Origin: Hafnia alvei
Lineage (GTDB): Bacteria > Pseudomonadota > Gammaproteobacteria > Enterobacterales > Enterobacteriaceae
DNA: 64,000 nucleotides
Assembly (NCBI RefSeq): GCF_034424155.1
Contig: NZ_CP139992.1
Location: 4,542,012-4,606,011, forward strand
Reading direction: 5' to 3'
Below, one piece after another: positions 35,748-45,717 of this stretch. Position 1 is the first letter of the stretch; the number at the start of each line of letters is the position of its first letter. The position numbers were made by a program, and so were the translations under genes. Under the pieces are notes generated by a model. The model did no database searches. It was not told the DNA's origin and was given only the letters and a program-made list of their open reading frames with translations.

Positions 35748-36941
35748 ACGGTGTTCGGCGGCGGGCGCAGCCCATTCTTGCGGATAGCGCGATGGAACAA
35801 AGCGCAGCGTCAACAGCATTAAACCCACCACCAATAACGCGTGGAATATCCAATCCATCAGGAAGTTACCGCTGAGGCTACGCAACAATCCAGAAAGATA
35901 GGGTGACAGGCCTGCCACAATAAAACCGATCCCCTGCATGAAGGCCACCAAGCGCCCTGCAATCGCGGGTTGAGGCGAGTGGTCGAGCGCCAACACCAAA
36001 CACAAAGGGAACGCGCCGCCGAGTCCAAAGCCGCACACAACAGCCCATAGCACGGACATCTGCAAAGGCATCCAGATAAAACCACAGAACCCAATCAGCT
36101 GTAGCATTAACGCCGCCAACAGCAGCACGCGTCGATCCTGACGACGCGCAAACATTGGCAATATTAATGCCCCTGCCGCCTGTCCAACCGTCATCAACGC
36201 CAGCAAACTCCCGCTAAACTGCGCGCTGGAGCCCAGTTGCATGTAGTAGGGCGGCAGCCATGCGATCAGGCTGGTATAACCGCCATTGATCAGTCCAAAA
36301 TAGAGACCCAGCGTCCATGCGCGCGGGCTGATATGTAAGCGCAGCGGCTGGGCTGACACCGCGTGTTTTATTGGCTGCGCCAGCGTTTTGCTCTGTGGCC
36401 ACCAGCCAATCAACGCAATTACAGCAGGTAATGCCCACCACGCCAAAGAGCGGTGCCAAACATCGCTGTGCTGCGCAAGCCACGGCGTTAGCGCGGCCCC
36501 CAAACCACCACCGCCCATCAGCGCCGCCGACCACAATCCCATCACCAACGGCATACGCCGCTGAAATGAGCGTTTAATCACCGCAGGCATAACGGCCTGA
36601 ATAATCCCGATACCAATCCCGCCCAGCAATGCACTGCTTAACAGCACAAGACTTTGCGGAGCAAGCTCACGTAGCAGCGCGCCAACGGCAATCGCCAGCA
36701 AGCTCAGCGCCACGCTATTACGTTCACTGATATGGCGATCGACCCAGCCTCCCGCCAACGCTAATACGCCCATCGCCACCACCGGCAAGGCGGTTAATAA
36801 TGAAACGGCGGTAAAGCTCATGCCGCTCGCTTCACGCAGCTGCGGCAATAATGGTCCGATAGAGGTAAGAAGCGGCCGCATATTCAGGCCGATTAACACC
36901 AAAACTAACAACATCAAACTTTGTTTTTGTGTCTGGCTCAT
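35745..36941 (-). CDS. CynX/NimT family MFS transporter
   Basis: 398 residues from the ATG at 36941 with twelve predicted membrane segments. NMRPLLTSIGPLLPQLR near the N terminus is characteristic of the cyanate/2-nitroimidazole (CynX, YeaN/NimT) branch. The substrate is unknown. I chose the start that overlaps the deaminase stop as ATGA; an earlier in-frame start at 36959 is less likely. The coupling suggests a purine, pyrimidine or related N-heterocycle as substrate. Confidence 0.88.
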   Translation of the reverse strand: MSQTQKQSLMLLVLVLIGLNMRPLLTSIGPLLPQLREASGMSFTAVSLLTALPVVAMGVLALAGGWVDRHISERNSVALSLLAIAVGALLRELAPQSLVLLSSALLGGIGIGIIQAVMPAVIKRSFQRRMPLVMGLWSAALMGGGGLGAALTPWLAQHSDVWHRSLAWWALPAVIALIGWWPQSKTLAQPIKHAVSAQPLRLHISPRAWTLGLYFGLINGGYTSLIAWLPPYYMQLGSSAQFSGSLLALMTVGQAAGALILPMFARRQDRRVLLLAALMLQLIGFCGFIWMPLQMSVLWAVVCGFGLGGAFPLCLVLALDHSPQPAIAGRLVAFMQGIGFIVAGLSPYLSGLLRSLSGNFLMDWIFHALLVVGLMLLTLRFVPSRYPQEWAAPAAEHR

Positions 36942-37396
36942 GACTGCTTTTGCGCCCAACGTTCATACAGCTTGCGAGCGTTTAGCTGTGGTAAATGGTG
37001 AATCGGTAAAGATTGTTGTTCTAACGGCAGCTGTAATTGCTGATAAATCGCCGCAGTCGATAATTTATACTCTTCCCCATCCTGGTTACCGTTGGCGAAA
37101 TACACCGCCTTTACACCGGTCAGATACATGGCGCTGAGGCACATCGGACAAGGCTGACCGCTCGCATACACCGTACAGTCACGCAGCGCGGCGCTTCCCA
37201 GATGAGCAGAAACCTCACGAATACCGTTCAACTCAGCATGCGCCGTTGGATCGCCATTGAGATGAATGGTATTTACGGCCTCGGCAACAATCTCACCGTT
37301 GCGCACAATCACCGCACCAAATGGACGCCCGCCCTGCTCAACGCTATCCGCCGCCAGCGCTAATGCACGCTGTAGATACTCATCATGAGAAGACAT
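36938..37396 (-). CDS. Nucleoside/guanine deaminase-like zinc enzyme
   Basis: 152 residues of the cytidine deaminase superfamily. The zinc site is complete: HAE in PTAHAELNGIR and PCPMC in SGQPCPMCLSA. It resembles GuaD-type and related deaminases rather than TadA. Co-transcribed and coupled with the transporter, which may import its substrate or export the product. Confidence 0.85.
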   Translation of the reverse strand: MSSHDEYLQRALALAADSVEQGGRPFGAVIVRNGEIVAEAVNTIHLNGDPTAHAELNGIREVSAHLGSAALRDCTVYASGQPCPMCLSAMYLTGVKAVYFANGNQDGEEYKLSTAAIYQQLQLPLEQQSLPIHHLPQLNARKLYERWAQKQS

Positions 37397-37500
37397 GTGT
37401 GACTCCTGTTAATAAAAAGTTAGCAGGGTAAGGTTATCTTGAATTAGGGGGGAGGAATAGTGCGGAATGAAACTTTGTCTCTGATTGGTTAGGTCATTAC

Positions 37501-37735
37501 GGTGTAAGGTTTCGACCACCAGATTTATGGCTGAATGGGTGTAAGGTTTCGTTCGCCTGCTCGCAGTCGTGTTTCCATGCAACATCCGAGGTAGGCGACC
37601 GATGAGGGGCGCCAGCGCGCGCCCCTTCAATCCTCGCGCTTTTATCCGAGACACCATCTCCGCTCCGGTTTGGTATCGCCCATCCCGGGCGCCCCAAACT
37701 CCGCCGGTACATCCCTGTACCGGCGGCTCTCTCTA
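37501..37735 (+). repeat. Structured repeat element, copy 1 (plus strand)
   Basis: Non-coding GC-rich block with hairpins GGGGCGC-CAGCGC-GCGCCCC (37606-37625), CGCCC-ATCC-CGGGCG (near 37677-37693) and a 10-bp stem around ATCCCT (37701-37726). It is preceded by two copies of GTGTAAGGTTTCG (37502 and 37539). It aligns over about 190 bases with the reverse complement of 37821-38020. Short open frames here are artefacts of the repeat. Confidence 0.7.
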
Positions 37736-37820
37736 CCAAGGCTTAAACAGTAAAAAGAAAATAGAGAAATAAAATAAGAAGATAAGAAGACAAAAATGTC
37801 TTTTGTTTTTTATGTTTAAA

Positions 37821-38061
37821 GAATGCATTTTAGAGCCGCCAGCAGGGGTGCTGGTGGCAGGTTGAGGGCGCACAGGGATGTGCGCTCCGAGACCGGTCGG
37901 CCAAGCAACGCGGTAAAAAGCGCGAGAGTGAAGAGGTTGCGCGCTGGCAACCTCTTCTCGGACGCCTACACCGGCGATTTCATGGAAACAAATTTGCTGA
38001 CTGGCGGACGAAACCCTTCACAGCTCTATCATAGAGATAGAAAACCGCTGCCAATACGGAC
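37821..38061 (-). repeat. Structured repeat element, copy 2 (minus strand)
   Basis: Read on the minus strand it matches copy 1 (GGGTTTCGT, GTTTCCATG, GTAGGCG, CTCGCGCTTTT in the same order). The loops are the same (CAGCGC, ATCCCT, ACCCCT) but the stem sequences differ (GGTTGC/GCAACC instead of GGGGCGC/GCGCCCC). The stems still pair. An AT-rich 80-base spacer separates the copies. Confidence 0.7.
38008..38061 (-). repeat. 54-bp repeat, copy A
   Basis: 49 of 54 bases match 38147-38200 in the same orientation, 139 bases apart. It contains a CTATC/GATAG mini-hairpin. It forms the leading part of structured element copy 2. Confidence 0.8.
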
Positions 38062-38146
38062 GCCTGCACAGTCTCAATGTGAAACTAGGTCTTTTAGGCG
38101 GACGTAATATGCATAAGACCTAAAATATTCGGCATAGGCAATTAGT

Positions 38147-38200
38147 ACGAAACCCTTCACCGCTCTATCAAAGAGATAGAAAACCACTGCCAATAAGAAC
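38147..38200 (-). repeat. 54-bp repeat, copy B, inside a 9-bp stem
   Basis: Second copy of the 54-bp repeat, flanked by TAGGCAATT (38135-38143) and AATTGCCTA (38201-38209), which would close it into one stem-loop. Another 8-bp inverted repeat (TAGGTCTT/AAGACCTA, 38086-38122) lies between the copies. Confidence 0.8.
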
Positions 38201-38225
38201 AATTGCCTAAGCGCTCAACCCCAAC

Positions 38226-40661
38226 TCACAGCAGCGCCGCCAACCGATTCAAATCCGACTGAATCGCCCCAGCCGTCACATCGCGTCCTGCGCCTGGGCC
38301 ACGGATAACCAGCGGATTATCACGATACCAGCGGCTTTCAATGGCAAACACGTTGTCACATGGCAACAGCGCCGCCAGCGGATGTTCTGGACGAACGGCT
38401 TCCACGCCAACGCGCGCTTTACCGTTGGCATCAAATCGAGCGACATAACGCAGCACCAGACCCATTTCGTTGGCGGCTTCTAAACGTTGGATCATTTGTT
38501 CGTTTAGGTCTTCGCCGTTTTCGAAGAAGTGATCGATAGATCCCCCTTCGCAGCCCGCCGGAACCAACGATTCCACACGCACCTGATTCGGTTCAATGTC
38601 ATAACCTGCTTCACGCGCCAAGATCACCAGCTTACGCATCACGTCTTGACCAGAGAGATCAACGCGCGGATCGGGCTCGGTCAGTCCCTGCTGCCATGCT
38701 TGATCGACCAATTCGGTAAACGGAACCGTCCCGTCAAATTGCAGGAACAGCCAAGATAACGTACCGGAGAAAATCCCGCTGATCGACAAGATGGAGTCGC
38801 CACTGTCACGCAGATCGCGAACCGTATAGTTCACCGGCAAGCCAGCACCGACGGTAGCGTTATACAACCAGTGGCGGCCGGTTTTCTCAAAGGCATCACG
38901 GATTTGACGATAATCATCGCTGCACGATGCACCAGCTAATTTGTTCGCACTAATGACGTGGAAACCATAGCTGGCAAAATCACGATACTGCTGTGCTAAC
39001 GACTCGCTCGCCGTAACATCCAGCACCACTAAATCGTCATAAGGATGAGCACGCATCCACAGGAACAGGCTTTCTTCATCCATCTCCTGTGCTTCATCAT
39101 CAAAGAATGCCAATGCGCGGCTCGCGTCTAAGCCTTCATAATTCAGCAAGCTGCGGCTGCTATCCACCACCCCAGCCAGCACAAATTCAAAACCGCTGCG
39201 GGCAGAAATATTCTCCTGCTCACGCGCAAACAGTTCTAACCAGCGCGAACCGATGTTGCCCTTGCCCATCAATACCAGCCCAACACGTTTTTCAGCGCGG
39301 AACAGCGTGGTGTGCAAGCCTTGAATCAGGGCTTCAGTTGGGCCACGGCGCAATACCGCCACCAAGCTGATGCTGTCTTCTGACTGGCAGAAGAACTCAA
39401 TTGGCTGATCTTTTAACTGCTGATAGAAACGGTGGCTGTGCAGGGGATTTTTGCATACGCCTGCGCCGACTAATGCCACCAGCGCTAGTCCTTCACGCAG
39501 TTGGAGCAAACCTGGAACGCCTGACTCTTCCAACAGCTTCATCGCGCTTTCCACCACTTCGGCGGTATAGCACAGCTGGATCATATGGCGATCGCGATGG
39601 ACGCCGGTCGCTAATGGACGCAGCTGAGAGCGCTTGAGCACGCGGTCAATTTCCTGACGCACATGTTCAAAATCATGGCTTTGCGGAACGTTAAGCTCAA
39701 TCAGGCACACTTCATCGTGGCTGGTAACAATTTTTGCACCGGTGCCAGATGCCAAAACACGCTCAATACGCGTTGATCCCTGCTCTGGCTGATAACTACA
39801 GCGCAGCTGTAAATCAATATCGCTGGCGGAAACTGGCTGCAACGTACGCGCATGCAGAACCGGCGCGGCTAAGCGTGCCAGTTCGCTGGCTTCATCTAAA
39901 CGCAACAGTGGCAGCAGGCAGGCATCTTTAACCTTGCGAGGGTCAGCGCTGTACACACCGGCCACGTCGCTCCAAATCGTCACGCGAGAAACGCCCGCTA
40001 ATGAGCCGATCTGCGTGGCGGAATAGTCAGAACCGTTACGCCCTAACAGCACGGTTTCACCCGCATCGTTACGGCAGATAAAACCCGTGGCGACGAGGCG
40101 TTTGTTAGGGTGCTGCGCCAGAAGTTGCTGTAATAGAGGATAAGATCGGCCTTCATCAACCTGTGGCTGGGCAGAACGTTCGGCGCGCAGGAAACTACGC
40201 GCATCCAGCCACTCTGACTCCATACCTTTCACGTTGAGCAGCGCCGACATCAAACGCGCAGACCAAATTTCACCGTGGCCCACCACTTCCGCATAGGTCG
40301 CATCGCACATCGGCTCATCGAGTAAAGCGGCTAGGCGCTCTAAATCCTGAGTAAAGAGCGCAACCAAAGGCTCGGCAAGTTCAGCGGGCAACAAACCCGT
40401 AATGAGTTCGCTCTGATAGCGACGTAACGCCTGCTGAACCTGATGCGCAGAGATCCGGTCGGTCTGGCTTAGCCTCAACCAGCTAATCAGCTGGTTGGTG
40501 GTGCTACCCGCTGCGGAAACAACCATCATATCGCCAGGGAAGCTGTACTCCGCCATAATCCCTGCGACGCGCAGATAACATTTCACATCGGCTAAACTAC
40601 TGCCGCCAAACTTATGCAGCTGGCGTCCTACCGCCTGCCCCGCTACCGGTTGTGCGCTCAT
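38226..40661 (-). CDS. metL: Bifunctional aspartokinase II / homoserine dehydrogenase II MetL
   Basis: 811 residues. N-terminal aspartate kinase (LHKFGGSSLADVKCY; FICRNDAGETVLLGRNGSDYS), a middle regulatory region, and C-terminal homoserine dehydrogenase with the nucleotide motif GLVLMGKGNIGSRWLELF. It catalyses the first and third steps from aspartate to homoserine for methionine. It lies 56 bases after metB and forms the metBL operon under MetJ control. Confidence 0.97.
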   Translation of the reverse strand: MSAQPVAGQAVGRQLHKFGGSSLADVKCYLRVAGIMAEYSFPGDMMVVSAAGSTTNQLISWLRLSQTDRISAHQVQQALRRYQSELITGLLPAELAEPLVALFTQDLERLAALLDEPMCDATYAEVVGHGEIWSARLMSALLNVKGMESEWLDARSFLRAERSAQPQVDEGRSYPLLQQLLAQHPNKRLVATGFICRNDAGETVLLGRNGSDYSATQIGSLAGVSRVTIWSDVAGVYSADPRKVKDACLLPLLRLDEASELARLAAPVLHARTLQPVSASDIDLQLRCSYQPEQGSTRIERVLASGTGAKIVTSHDEVCLIELNVPQSHDFEHVRQEIDRVLKRSQLRPLATGVHRDRHMIQLCYTAEVVESAMKLLEESGVPGLLQLREGLALVALVGAGVCKNPLHSHRFYQQLKDQPIEFFCQSEDSISLVAVLRRGPTEALIQGLHTTLFRAEKRVGLVLMGKGNIGSRWLELFAREQENISARSGFEFVLAGVVDSSRSLLNYEGLDASRALAFFDDEAQEMDEESLFLWMRAHPYDDLVVLDVTASESLAQQYRDFASYGFHVISANKLAGASCSDDYRQIRDAFEKTGRHWLYNATVGAGLPVNYTVRDLRDSGDSILSISGIFSGTLSWLFLQFDGTVPFTELVDQAWQQGLTEPDPRVDLSGQDVMRKLVILAREAGYDIEPNQVRVESLVPAGCEGGSIDHFFENGEDLNEQMIQRLEAANEMGLVLRYVARFDANGKARVGVEAVRPEHPLAALLPCDNVFAIESRWYRDNPLVIRGPGAGRDVTAGAIQSDLNRLAALL

Positions 40662-40717
40662 TCTTTACCTCTTAAAACCAGCCTAATATGCAGCGTTATC
40701 GCTTGAGAAACAGCACA

Positions 40718-41881
40718 TTAGCGTTGGCTGTTAGCTTTCTGGAACGCCTGCTCCAGATCGGAAATTAAATCGTCACCGTCTTCGATACCTACAGAAATAC
40801 GCAGCAGGCTTTCTGAAATACCTGCGGCCTTGCGCGCCTCTGGAGCCATACCCGCGTGAGTCATCGTGCCTGCGTGGGAAATTAAACTCTCCACGCCGCC
40901 TAAAGATTCTGCCAGTGTAAACAGTTGCAGCGATTTTAGGAATCGTCGCAGCAAGGCTTCATCGCCATCCAGTTCAAAGCTCAGCATCGCGCCAAATCCA
41001 GACTGCTGGCGGCAGGCAATTTCATGCCCTTGGTTTTCTGGCAAAGAAGGATGATAAAGCTTTTTCACCAGCGGTTGATGCTTGAGGAACTCCACAATTT
41101 TCAACGCGTTTTGCTGCTGTAGCTGAATGCGAGGGCTTAAAGTTCTCAGGCCACGCAGCAGGAGATAGCTGTCAAAAGCGCTGCCGGTCACGCCTATATT
41201 ATTCGCCCACCATGCTAACTCGGTAACATGCTCAGGATCTTTGGCGATAACGGTTCCCGCTACCACGTCGGAATGGCCATTTAAATATTTGGTACAGGAA
41301 TGCAGAACCAAATCTGCACCTAATTTTAATGGCTGTTGCAGCGCCGGGCTCAAGAAGGTGTTATCAACCACCGTTAACGCGCCCACGGCCTTAGCCGCTG
41401 TGCAAATAGCGGCAATATCCACCACGCGCAGCAGCGGATTACTTGGGGTTTCAATCAGCACCAGCTTAGGTTTTTGTTCCAACGCGGCAGCGAGAGCCTG
41501 CGCATCACCCTGATCGACAAACAGCACGTTATACGCCCCGCGCTTCGCCAAACTATCGAACAGGCGATAGCTGCCGCCGTAGCAGTCGTGCGGCGCCACC
41601 AGCAAATCGCCTGGTTTGAGGAAAACCGTACACACCAGATGAATTGCCGACATACCCGTGCTGGTCATCACCGCGCCAGCGCCGCCTTCTAGCTCAGCCA
41701 GCGCGCGCTGCACCACATCACGCGTAGGATTTCCACGACGAGAATAGTCATGTGCGCGCGGTTCATTGAAATCGGTGAAGTTGTAAGTACTGGAAAGATG
41801 GATGGGCGGAACGACGCAACCATACTGCTCGTCATCATTTAAACCACTGCGCACTGCAAGTGTTGCCTGCTTATATGTCAC
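40718..41881 (-). CDS. metB: Cystathionine gamma-synthase MetB
   Basis: 387 residues, PLP enzyme that joins O-succinylhomoserine and cysteine. It shows SRRGNPTRDVVQRALAELEG, the PLP lysine in LHSCTKYLNGHSDVV, and AESLGGVESLISHAGTMTHA. The start is GTG at 41881, set by the GGAGAG ribosome site 6 bases upstream and by the match to E. coli MetB; the frame is open 70 codons further but that part runs through the met boxes. Confidence 0.96.
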   Translation of the reverse strand: MTYKQATLAVRSGLNDDEQYGCVVPPIHLSSTYNFTDFNEPRAHDYSRRGNPTRDVVQRALAELEGGAGAVMTSTGMSAIHLVCTVFLKPGDLLVAPHDCYGGSYRLFDSLAKRGAYNVLFVDQGDAQALAAALEQKPKLVLIETPSNPLLRVVDIAAICTAAKAVGALTVVDNTFLSPALQQPLKLGADLVLHSCTKYLNGHSDVVAGTVIAKDPEHVTELAWWANNIGVTGSAFDSYLLLRGLRTLSPRIQLQQQNALKIVEFLKHQPLVKKLYHPSLPENQGHEIACRQQSGFGAMLSFELDGDEALLRRFLKSLQLFTLAESLGGVESLISHAGTMTHAGMAPEARKAAGISESLLRISVGIEDGDDLISDLEQAFQKANSQR

Positions 41882-41947
41882 GTTGTTCTCTCCGCGCTGG
41901 ATGATGTGTCGGGTGAAAGTGGAATAAAGATTAATCGCTTCACATAT

Positions 41948-41979
41948 GGACGTCAATACTTCTAGACATCTAAACTTCT
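41948..41979. promoter_or_regulatory. Four tandem met boxes (MetJ operator) between metB and metJ
   Basis: Contiguous 8-bp units GGACGTCA, ATACTTCT, AGACATCT and AAACTTCT resemble the met box AGACGTCT. MetJ with S-adenosylmethionine binds such arrays as stacked dimers; here they can repress metBL and metJ itself. Confidence 0.9.
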
Positions 41980-42158
41980 TTGCGTATAGATTGAGCCTTG
42001 AGGAAATAACCGCTAAAATTATGTCAGTTTGAGGTGTACTGAAGTCACAAAACGGTGGCATAAACCGATAAATCAGACACTTCGTGAGCATAAATCGTGA
42101 GGATCGGACATAATTAGCCGTTTCTCAAAATAACTAAGTCTAATTAAGGTATCCCCCC

Positions 42159-42479
42159 ATGGCTGCTGAATGGAATGGCGAATACATCAGCCCTTATGCT
42201 GAGCACGGCAAAAAAAGCGAGCAGGTGAAAAAGATCACTGTATCTATTCCGCTGAAAGTGCTGAAAATCTTAACCGACGAGCGCACGCGCCGTCAGGTCA
42301 ACAACCTACGTCACGCAACCAACAGTGAGTTGCTGTGTGAAGCGTTTCTGCATGCGTTTACTGGCCAACCGCTGCCTAACGATGCCGATCTGCGTAAAGA
42401 GCGTAGCGATGAAATCCCAGAAGCGGCAAAAATATTGATGAGAGAGATGGGTATCGACCCAGATACTTGGGAATATTAA
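42159..42479 (+). CDS. metJ: Methionine regulon repressor MetJ
   Basis: 106 residues, ribbon-helix-helix repressor using S-adenosylmethionine as corepressor. The DNA-contacting strand [12 protein letters not shown] and [20 protein letters not shown] are unchanged from E. coli as I remember it. One residue longer near the N terminus (MAAEWNGEY). Divergent from metB, followed by a strong terminator. Confidence 0.98.
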   Translation: MAAEWNGEYISPYAEHGKKSEQVKKITVSIPLKVLKILTDERTRRQVNNLRHATNSELLCEAFLHAFTGQPLPNDADLRKERSDEIPEAAKILMREMGIDPDTWEY

Positions 42480-42501
42480 TGTTTGCAGTTCTGCAAAATA
42501 G

Positions 42502-42530
42502 AAAACCACGCTAAATGCGTGGTTTTTTTT
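42502..42530 (+). terminator. metJ terminator
   Basis: AACCACGC/GCGTGGTT stem with a 5-base loop followed by a run of T residues. Confidence 0.9.
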
Positions 42531-42542
42531 GCGTGGAAACAT

Positions 42543-42650
42543 GACCCCACCCTAGCCATCCCCTTCACAGGGGAGGGAACCGTTCGGCGTAGGTTGTGAG
42601 AATTCTCGATGTGCTCCTCCCCCTGCCAAGGGAGAGGCTGGGAGGGGGTC
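42543..42650. repeat. GC-rich palindromic repeat, copy 1
   Basis: About 108 bp beginning GACCCCACCCTAGCC and ending GGGAGGGGGTC, with internal hairpins TCCCCTTCACAGGGGA and CTCCCCCTGCCAAGGGAG. In opposite orientation to copies 2-4. It fills the gap between metJ and metF. Confidence 0.85.
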
Positions 42651-42658
42651 TTGGCAAG

Positions 42659-43603
<945 letters not shown>

Positions 43604-43629
43604 TCACACTTTTTATTATCGTTTTCATT

Positions 43630-43661
43630 AAGCGTCTATACGTTTAGACGTCTAAACATGA
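43630..43661 (-). promoter_or_regulatory. Four tandem met boxes upstream of metF
   Basis: AAGCGTCT, ATACGTTT, AGACGTCT (perfect consensus) and AAACATGA in a contiguous 8-bp array 63 bases before the start codon. Confidence 0.92.
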
Positions 43662-43766
43662 AATTGCCGTAAGTTGGTCACTGAGTCAACAGTTAAATGA
43701 ATTTCTCGCATGATGAATGTTCAGGGGGAGGTGAAATAAATTCATGTCTGGTATTTCGTGAAGCAA

Positions 43767-43872
43767 CCCCCCTCCCAGCTTCCCCCTTCGCAGGGGGAGG
43801 AGCAGATCGAGGATCTTGCAAACATCGCCGAACGGTTCCCGCCCCTGTGAAGGGGAGGGTTAGGGTGGGGTC
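43767..43872. repeat. GC-rich palindromic repeat, copy 2
   Basis: About 106 bp from CCCCCCTCCCAGC to GTTAGGGTGGGGTC, with hairpin TCCCCCTTCGCAGGGGGA. It lies just after the lafU stop codon. Confidence 0.85.
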
Positions 43873-43881
43873 GGCAACGAA

Positions 43882-44841
43882 CTACCGCTTACTGATCTTA
43901 TCCGCAATTGGCTTCACAACTTTATCGCCGTGATTACCAAAGAACTGATACAGAGAATCCGATGCTGTATGCGTTAGCACCATAATCTCGATACGACGGT
44001 TGGTTGCACTCAGCGGCTGATCGTTATCCAACAGCATTTGGTCAGCCATGGCGTTCACCTGCAATACTTTATCCATCTCCAAGCCGCCGCGTGCCAACGC
44101 CTTGCGTGCCGCCATCGCACGATCGCCCGACAGGTTCCAGTTGTTGTACAAATCCTGATCGCGGTAGCGTGATGAATCGGTATGGCCCGTAATAATAATT
44201 TTGTTGTCCAGTTTATTAAATACCGGCGCCAAGTCTCGTAGCAGGCGGTTAAAGAACGGTGTCAAAATGGCGCTACTGCGCTGGAACATTTCACGCTTTT
44301 GGTCGTCTTGTACCAAAATACGCAGCCCCTGCGGCACAATTTCCATCTTCATATTGGTCTGCGCGTTATACGCCGATGTGACCTGTAAGATGATGCGTGC
44401 CAGCTCTTCCATTTCTTGCTGAGAGCGTTTGTTAACCTCTTCTAGCGATTCCGTTTTATTGACGATGTCAGCCACGGATTGCTTTGGTTGGTCGCTCTTG
44501 ATACCACCGTTGTCTGAGCCCGAGCCGCTGCCTTCGGTATTTTCATCACCGCTACGCTTACCTTCCAGAATCGGGTTACTTCCCCCACCAGAGTTCTTTT
44601 GCGTGATAGGGTTTATCGACATGCCATCAAAAATGGATTCGCTATTGAGGGTAGAGACAATTTCTTTACGCTCTTCTTCAGTCACCGAACCCATAATCCA
44701 CAGCACCATAAACAGCACCATCATTGCGAGCGTAAAGTCAGCAAAGGCAACCTTCCACGCCCCACCGTGAATCGCATCGTGCGATTTACGCGAGGAGCGT
44801 TTGATTATCGTGGTGTGACCTTTACCTTTTGGGGAGCGCAT
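43882..44841 (-). CDS. lafU: Lateral flagellar stator protein LafU (MotB-like)
   Basis: 319 residues. One N-terminal membrane helix (about 31-50) holds the proton-binding Asp35 in AFADFTLAMM. A long low-complexity linker and a C-terminal OmpA-like peptidoglycan-binding domain follow (ITGHTDSSRYRDQDLYNNWNL from about 215, in two motifs). Forms the stator with LafT. Intact here, whereas E. coli K-12 keeps only a remnant of this gene. Its start overlaps the lafT stop (TGATG). Confidence 0.94.
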   Translation of the reverse strand: MRSPKGKGHTTIIKRSSRKSHDAIHGGAWKVAFADFTLAMMVLFMVLWIMGSVTEEERKEIVSTLNSESIFDGMSINPITQKNSGGGSNPILEGKRSGDENTEGSGSGSDNGGIKSDQPKQSVADIVNKTESLEEVNKRSQQEMEELARIILQVTSAYNAQTNMKMEIVPQGLRILVQDDQKREMFQRSSAILTPFFNRLLRDLAPVFNKLDNKIIITGHTDSSRYRDQDLYNNWNLSGDRAMAARKALARGGLEMDKVLQVNAMADQMLLDNDQPLSATNRRIEIMVLTHTASDSLYQFFGNHGDKVVKPIADKISKR

Positions 44842-45704
44842 CAGTTACCCCCCACCATCTGGTTCACCCAAGAATCCAGCGTAGCGAAGGTCGGTTTGGA
44901 ATCCATTGGCAACATCTTACGGCCCGCATCCACGGCCAGCAGGGTTGGTTTGCCCGCCACATGGTTAACCAGCACGGTACGCACGCATTCCAGCACCGCC
45001 ATCTGCGTTTTAGCGCGCTGTTCCATGGCATTAGCCACCGGATCCATCAGGCAGTAACAGATAAATACGCCCAAGAATGTACCAATCAGCGCCGCTGCCA
45101 CTTTAATACCGATGACCGCAATCGAACCATCGATAGATTCCATGGTGATGATGATCCCAAGAACGGCGGCACAAATACCAAAGCCTGGCATCGCTTCAGC
45201 GGTACGCTGTAAAGAACGTGAAGGCAGCAGAAGCTCTTCTTCCATCGCGCCCAGTTCTTGCTCAAGAATACCTTCCAGTTCGTGTTCGTTGATCTTACCC
45301 ATCGCCATCAAACGGAAGTTATCCGAGATAAAGGTCACCAGATCTTTATCAAGCAAAATCAGCGGGTATTTCTGGAACAGCGAGCTGCTTTCCGGTACTT
45401 CAATATGCTCATCCAGAACTTTCAAACCACCGTCCTGAACCAGTTCTAACAGCTCATATAACAGCATCAGCAGCTGACGCTGGTATTCGTCGGTGTATTC
45501 GTTTTTGCGCAGTGCACCACGGAATTGGCGCCACATTTCAACCAGCACATGTTTTGGGTTGGCCAAAACCATGGCCCCTAAACCCGCGCCAAGAATAATA
45601 ACGATTTCGCCAGGTTGCCAAAAAGAAGCCAAACGCCCACCCGACATAATGAAGCCGCCGAGTACACAGACGAAAATAATAATCAGACCTAATAATTTCT
45701 GCAT
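44841..45704 (-). CDS. lafT: Lateral flagellar stator protein LafT (MotA-like)
   Basis: 287 residues with four membrane segments (about 1-20, 30-50, 170-190 and 200-220). The cytoplasmic loop carries the rotor-contacting charged residues, and PGFGICAAVLGIIITM is the conserved third-helix region of MotA. Couples proton flow to rotation of the lateral motor. Follows lafS by 13 bases. Confidence 0.94.
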   Translation of the reverse strand: MQKLLGLIIIFVCVLGGFIMSGGRLASFWQPGEIVIILGAGLGAMVLANPKHVLVEMWRQFRGALRKNEYTDEYQRQLLMLLYELLELVQDGGLKVLDEHIEVPESSSLFQKYPLILLDKDLVTFISDNFRLMAMGKINEHELEGILEQELGAMEEELLLPSRSLQRTAEAMPGFGICAAVLGIIITMESIDGSIAVIGIKVAAALIGTFLGVFICYCLMDPVANAMEQRAKTQMAVLECVRTVLVNHVAGKPTLLAVDAGRKMLPMDSKPTFATLDSWVNQMVGGN

Positions 45705-45717
45705 AGTGGTTCCACTT

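Noticed and set aside
37409..37739. Two overlapping minus-strand open frames of 80-82 codons and a plus-strand frame of 67 codons
   Set aside because: They lie wholly within structured repeat element copy 1, overlap each other in different frames, and have repeat-driven composition; no ribosome sites.
37823..38107. 94-codon plus-strand frame
   Set aside because: It covers structured repeat element copy 2 and the 54-bp repeat; the sequence is explained by hairpins, not by protein constraint.
38008..38200. CRISPR-like repeats
   Set aside because: Only two copies, 54 bp long, 85-bp spacer with its own inverted repeat, and no cas genes in the window.
41882..42091. 70-codon N-terminal extension of MetB
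   Set aside because: It would translate through the met boxes and promoter; the GTG at 41881 has a good ribosome site and aligns with known MetB starts.
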